Source: Sambucus nigra
Lineage: Eukaryota; Streptophyta; Magnoliopsida; Dipsacales; Adoxaceae
Assembly: GCA_949130495.1 (NCBI GenBank)
Contig: OX422209.1
Location: forward strand, 700,591,257 to 700,655,256
DNA: 64,000 nt
Direction of reading: 5' to 3'
Part shown: piece by piece, positions 61,437-64,000 of the stretch
Layout of the letters: every line of letters begins with the position of its first letter
How positions within the stretch are numbered: the stretch's first letter is position 1
The notes under the pieces: model-generated
The model's input: the letters and a program-made list of their open reading frames with translations, nothing else
Databases searched by the model: none
Told to the model about the DNA's origin: nothing
Program-made: the position numbers and the translations under genes

Positions 61437-62900
61437 GTGGATCCGCCATGGAAAGTGGTGTCAGAGAAAGTTGTGGCACCATCAAGCTCACCAGCATCCA
61501 AGGGAATGAGTTTGGAGGAATCACCCTCCAAATTTTTTACTATGGAGGAGGTCAGGAAGTTTCTCTCCTCTTTTCAAATGGAGGTCCACATTGGTATGAG
61601 GAGTTGCAGGACCCCTACCCATAAGAGGTGAATGGGAAACCATACCTAGAAGGGTATATTCCACCAAAGTTTATTAAGTTCAGCGGTAAAGAGGACAACC
61701 CAAGAGAGCACTTACACAGTATAAGAAAGAGAAAAAAAAGGTTACACATCGATAGAGACCAAATTCCTTCCCCAATATTTGGATGGTAGACGAGGACCCC
61801 TTTGGGATCAAGGAACCCCCCTCGCTAATGGTGTTCGCGAGGAACGTTTTTCAGCAAGCCTAAAAAACATGGAACCTTCCATATCAATAAGAAGTGAGGA
61901 ACCCTTGGTCGTTCCTATAGGGTACGTGGGACGCCTCTAAGTCAAGGTGACAGAGGAGATACTCCTCAAGTGTGAGGGACCCGAGGCGGTAAAAACCCTC
62001 AATTAGGAACCCCTTGGATTCAAACCCAGGGTCGAGGAATCCTCGGTAAGAGAGATCTCTAATGAGGAACCCCTTATTGGTAGATGATCTTACTAGGAAC
62101 CCTTGGTGGTGTGAACTCCAGATATGGAAATTAGTTGTGAAGAAACCTTATCAGTGTCATAAAGTTACGAGGAACCCCTCATCGGTAATATCCCTCACGA
62201 GAAATTCTCAAACACACGAACTACAGACGAGGAGCTCGAAAGCGAGCAACCCTCCTCAATAACCTGTGGGCACGAGAAACCCACAATAAACTCAGTTGAA
62301 AGGGAGGGACCACCAATCGAGGAACCCTCTTCCAGGGCAGGCAACGGTGAGGGATCCATATAGGTCCTCACCCCAAGATTCAACATGTCATTAGGAAACA
62401 TCCTCCTTTCACTAGATTAAAAAAAATCAACCCTTTAGAAGATAAAACCCTCAGTGGTGGAAATGCTAGATAGGGAACCTGAGGTCATTATAACCCCCAA
62501 CGAGTAACCCCTCTCATTTAAAGTGGAGAATGAGGAACCCTTGATATCAAAAGCCTCTAGAGAGGAACCCATCATGTGCGAAGTCCTAGACGCGGAACCC
62601 AAGGTCATCATAGTTCCTAATGAGGAACCTTTCTCATTCAAAGGGGCAGACGAGGAACCCATCATTGTGAATGCCTTTGATGAGTAACCCTTCATAGAAG
62701 AAAACTAGAAAGAGGAAGCTTAAGTTGTCAAAACTTCCAATGAGGAAAACATTGTATTCAAAGTGGCATCAGAAAAATCCTTGGTTGTAAAATTTCCAGC
62801 GAGGAACCCAGCTCTAAAATCAAGCAAGGAACTGACACTGATTGGAGCCTCACGCGAGGAACCCTTGCTGCCAATAAAGACTTTAACTAAGTTGGATTAA
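61437..62900 (+). pseudogene. gypsy gag fragment with coding decapeptide array
   Basis: Plus frame MDPPWKVVSEKVV from 61437 to a TGA at 61629, then, one frame over, GKPYLEGYIPPKFIKFSGKE and DNPREHLHSIRK (61634-61720), which is the start of a gypsy gag core (PYPEGY..PKF..F.G....REH). The rest of the core is missing. From about 61885 a 30-bp tandem repeat follows in the original frame, reading EEPLISKASR, EEPIMCEVLD, AEPKVIIVPN, EEPFSFKGAD, EEPIIVNAFD and similar to about 62875, with several stops. Non-gag acidic repeats of this kind are not a standard gag component I can name. The gene is dead: a frameshift, at least five stops, no zinc finger and no pol. Confidence 0.65.
61885..62875 (+). repeat. 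30-bp tandem repeat with GAGGAACCC core
   Basis: GAGGAACCC recurs every 30 bases, strictly in 62532-62740 (62532, 62562, 62592, 62622, 62652, 62682 and on), with more diverged units at 61885-62400. The 21 bases between cores vary much more than the core. Confidence 0.9.
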
Positions 62901-63081
62901 AAAATTGCCTCTCCAAATAAAAAAATCCTTGATAAAAATTTCAAGTCTCAGATTGACTTTATATAAGTATACATGAATCCAACATGCTTCATGAGCATTC
63001 TTACTTAGTGTGAAAAATAAAATCTAGCAGCGTAAAGTATGAGGTATCAACTATACCTTCTTAGCAAAGTATAATGCTTAT
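62901..63081. other. no feature recognised
   Basis: Short AT-rich stretch between the decapeptide array and the first short LTR. No polypurine tract is evident. Confidence 0.4.
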
Positions 63082-63648
63082 TGTTGACACCAAAATTAGT
63101 ATGCTGATGTGGACGAATAATAAGAAGACACGTGTCAATCTACGTGGCACAATAGCAACGAGGAAGATTGTTTCCCCGACCAACATACTCACTCCGAGGA
63201 ACACCAACCATCCGAGGAACTCTTATCCTCCGAGGAACTCCAATGCTCCGAGGAACTTTTGGACGACGAGCAACTAAGGTGGTTCGAGCTGCACCTCGAC
63301 CACAACATTAATTGCCAGATAATCAACAGTTCAACTATTCATTGAATGCTTATCATCTTGACGCGCACATTTGAAGAACATTAAATGAATTACCCTTTCA
63401 TATGTGTATCATTTAATGTAACACCCTTTCATGTACAGCCTAAGGGCTATAAATACCTTGTATCACCCTCATTCAAAGGGACCAGAATTTCTTGAGAGAA
63501 CTTGTAAGCGAGAATTCCCAAACACTCAGCAATAACATAACAGTGGACGTAGGCTATTCATACAAGGCTGAACCACTTTAAAAATATCTTGTCTCATTTA
63601 TTTATCTGTGATTAAATTATTAGAGTGATCTAGTTTTTTACATCAACA
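63082..63648 (+). mobile_element. short LTR, complete, 567 bp
   Basis: Starts TGTTGACACC and ends ACATCAACA, with 6-bp terminal inverted repeats TGTTGA/TCAACA. A TATA box CTATAAATAC is at 63447-63456. The end (AGTGGACGTAGGC, GAACCACTTTAAAAATATC) is typical of the transcribed end of plant gypsy LTRs. Four copies of a 17-bp-scale CCGAGGAAC unit lie at 63195-63265. No primer site follows; a second copy starts four bases later. Confidence 0.85.
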
Positions 63649-63652
63649 GATC

Positions 63653-64000
63653 TGTTGACACCAAAATTAGTATGCTGATGTGGACGAATAATAAGAAGAC
63701 ACGTGTCAATCTACGTGGCACAATAGCAACGAGGAAGATTGTTTCCACGACCAACATACTCACTCCGAGGAACACCAACCCTCCGAGGAACTCTTATCCT
63801 CCGAGGAACTCCAATGCTCCGAGGAACTTTTGGACGACGAGCAACTAAGGCGGTTCGAGCTGCACCTCGACCACAGCATTAATTGCCAGATAATCAACAG
63901 TTTAACTATTCATTGAATGCTTATCATCTTGACGCGCACGTTTGAAGAACATTAAATGAATTACCCTTTCATATGTGTATCATTTAATGTAACACCCTTT
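63653..64000 (+). mobile_element. second copy of the short LTR, cut by window end
   Basis: Repeats 63082 onward with about six substitutions in 348 bp. GATC (63649-63652) separates it from the first copy. The element it belongs to lies beyond the window. Confidence 0.85.

Overview
The window is plant nuclear DNA, most likely from a eudicot with a transposon-rich genome. The evidence is layered, decayed LTR retrotransposons with plant-type initiator-Met tRNA primer sites, a CACTA DNA transposon, a plant mobile domain (PMD) relic, and fragments of three plant genes (CFIm68/CPSF6, the PLAC8-family CNR8, and glycolate oxidase). I see no intact host gene, no rRNA or tRNA gene that passes inspection, and nothing prokaryotic. 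The species cannot be named from the sequence.

Layout: 1-1839 is a broken PMD gene on the minus strand. 1840-4583 has no recognisable gene. 4584-14834 is a 10.25 kb CACTA element with 3-bp TAT target duplications, matching termini and arrays of GGCAC palindromes. It lacks a recognisable transposase, carries three host-gene fragments in one orientation, and was itself invaded by an LTR element now reduced to a solo LTR (5582-8561, target duplication CAATC). 14835-19005 is the 5' part of a minus-strand Ty3/gypsy element. 19006-21006 is a decayed copia pol and 21007-22183 a copia LTR. 22184-26005 looks like the LTR end, primer site and leader of a plus-strand Tat/Ogre-like element.

26006-46757 is a minus-strand Ty3/gypsy element with perfect CTCTC target duplications. 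Inside it sits a complete but dead plus-strand Ty3/gypsy element (30408-41179; gag-pol with six internal TAG codons). The Tat-like gag then resumes (46763-47208), is interrupted by a minus-strand copia element with gag only (47209-54327), and resumes again (54333-55885). 55886-59320 is a minus-strand gypsy LTR plus internal stub. 59332-63081 holds a hairpin minisatellite and a second Tat-like gag with a coding decapeptide array. 63082-64000 holds two tandem short LTRs.

The less expected signals are: (1) the gene-capturing CACTA element; (2) a conserved AG|GCAAGT motif in four diverged gypsy LTR families, paired with acceptor-like sites, suggesting a GC-AG intron in the LTR/leader; (3) clusters of self-complementary TCGA-centred words (CGATCGATCG or TTCGAACGA) in LTRs of both gypsy and copia elements; (4) gag-pol stops that are all TAG, as expected from CAG to TAG deamination in methylated CHG sites; (5) three tandem arrays whose units each contain a GAGGAAC or GAGTC core.
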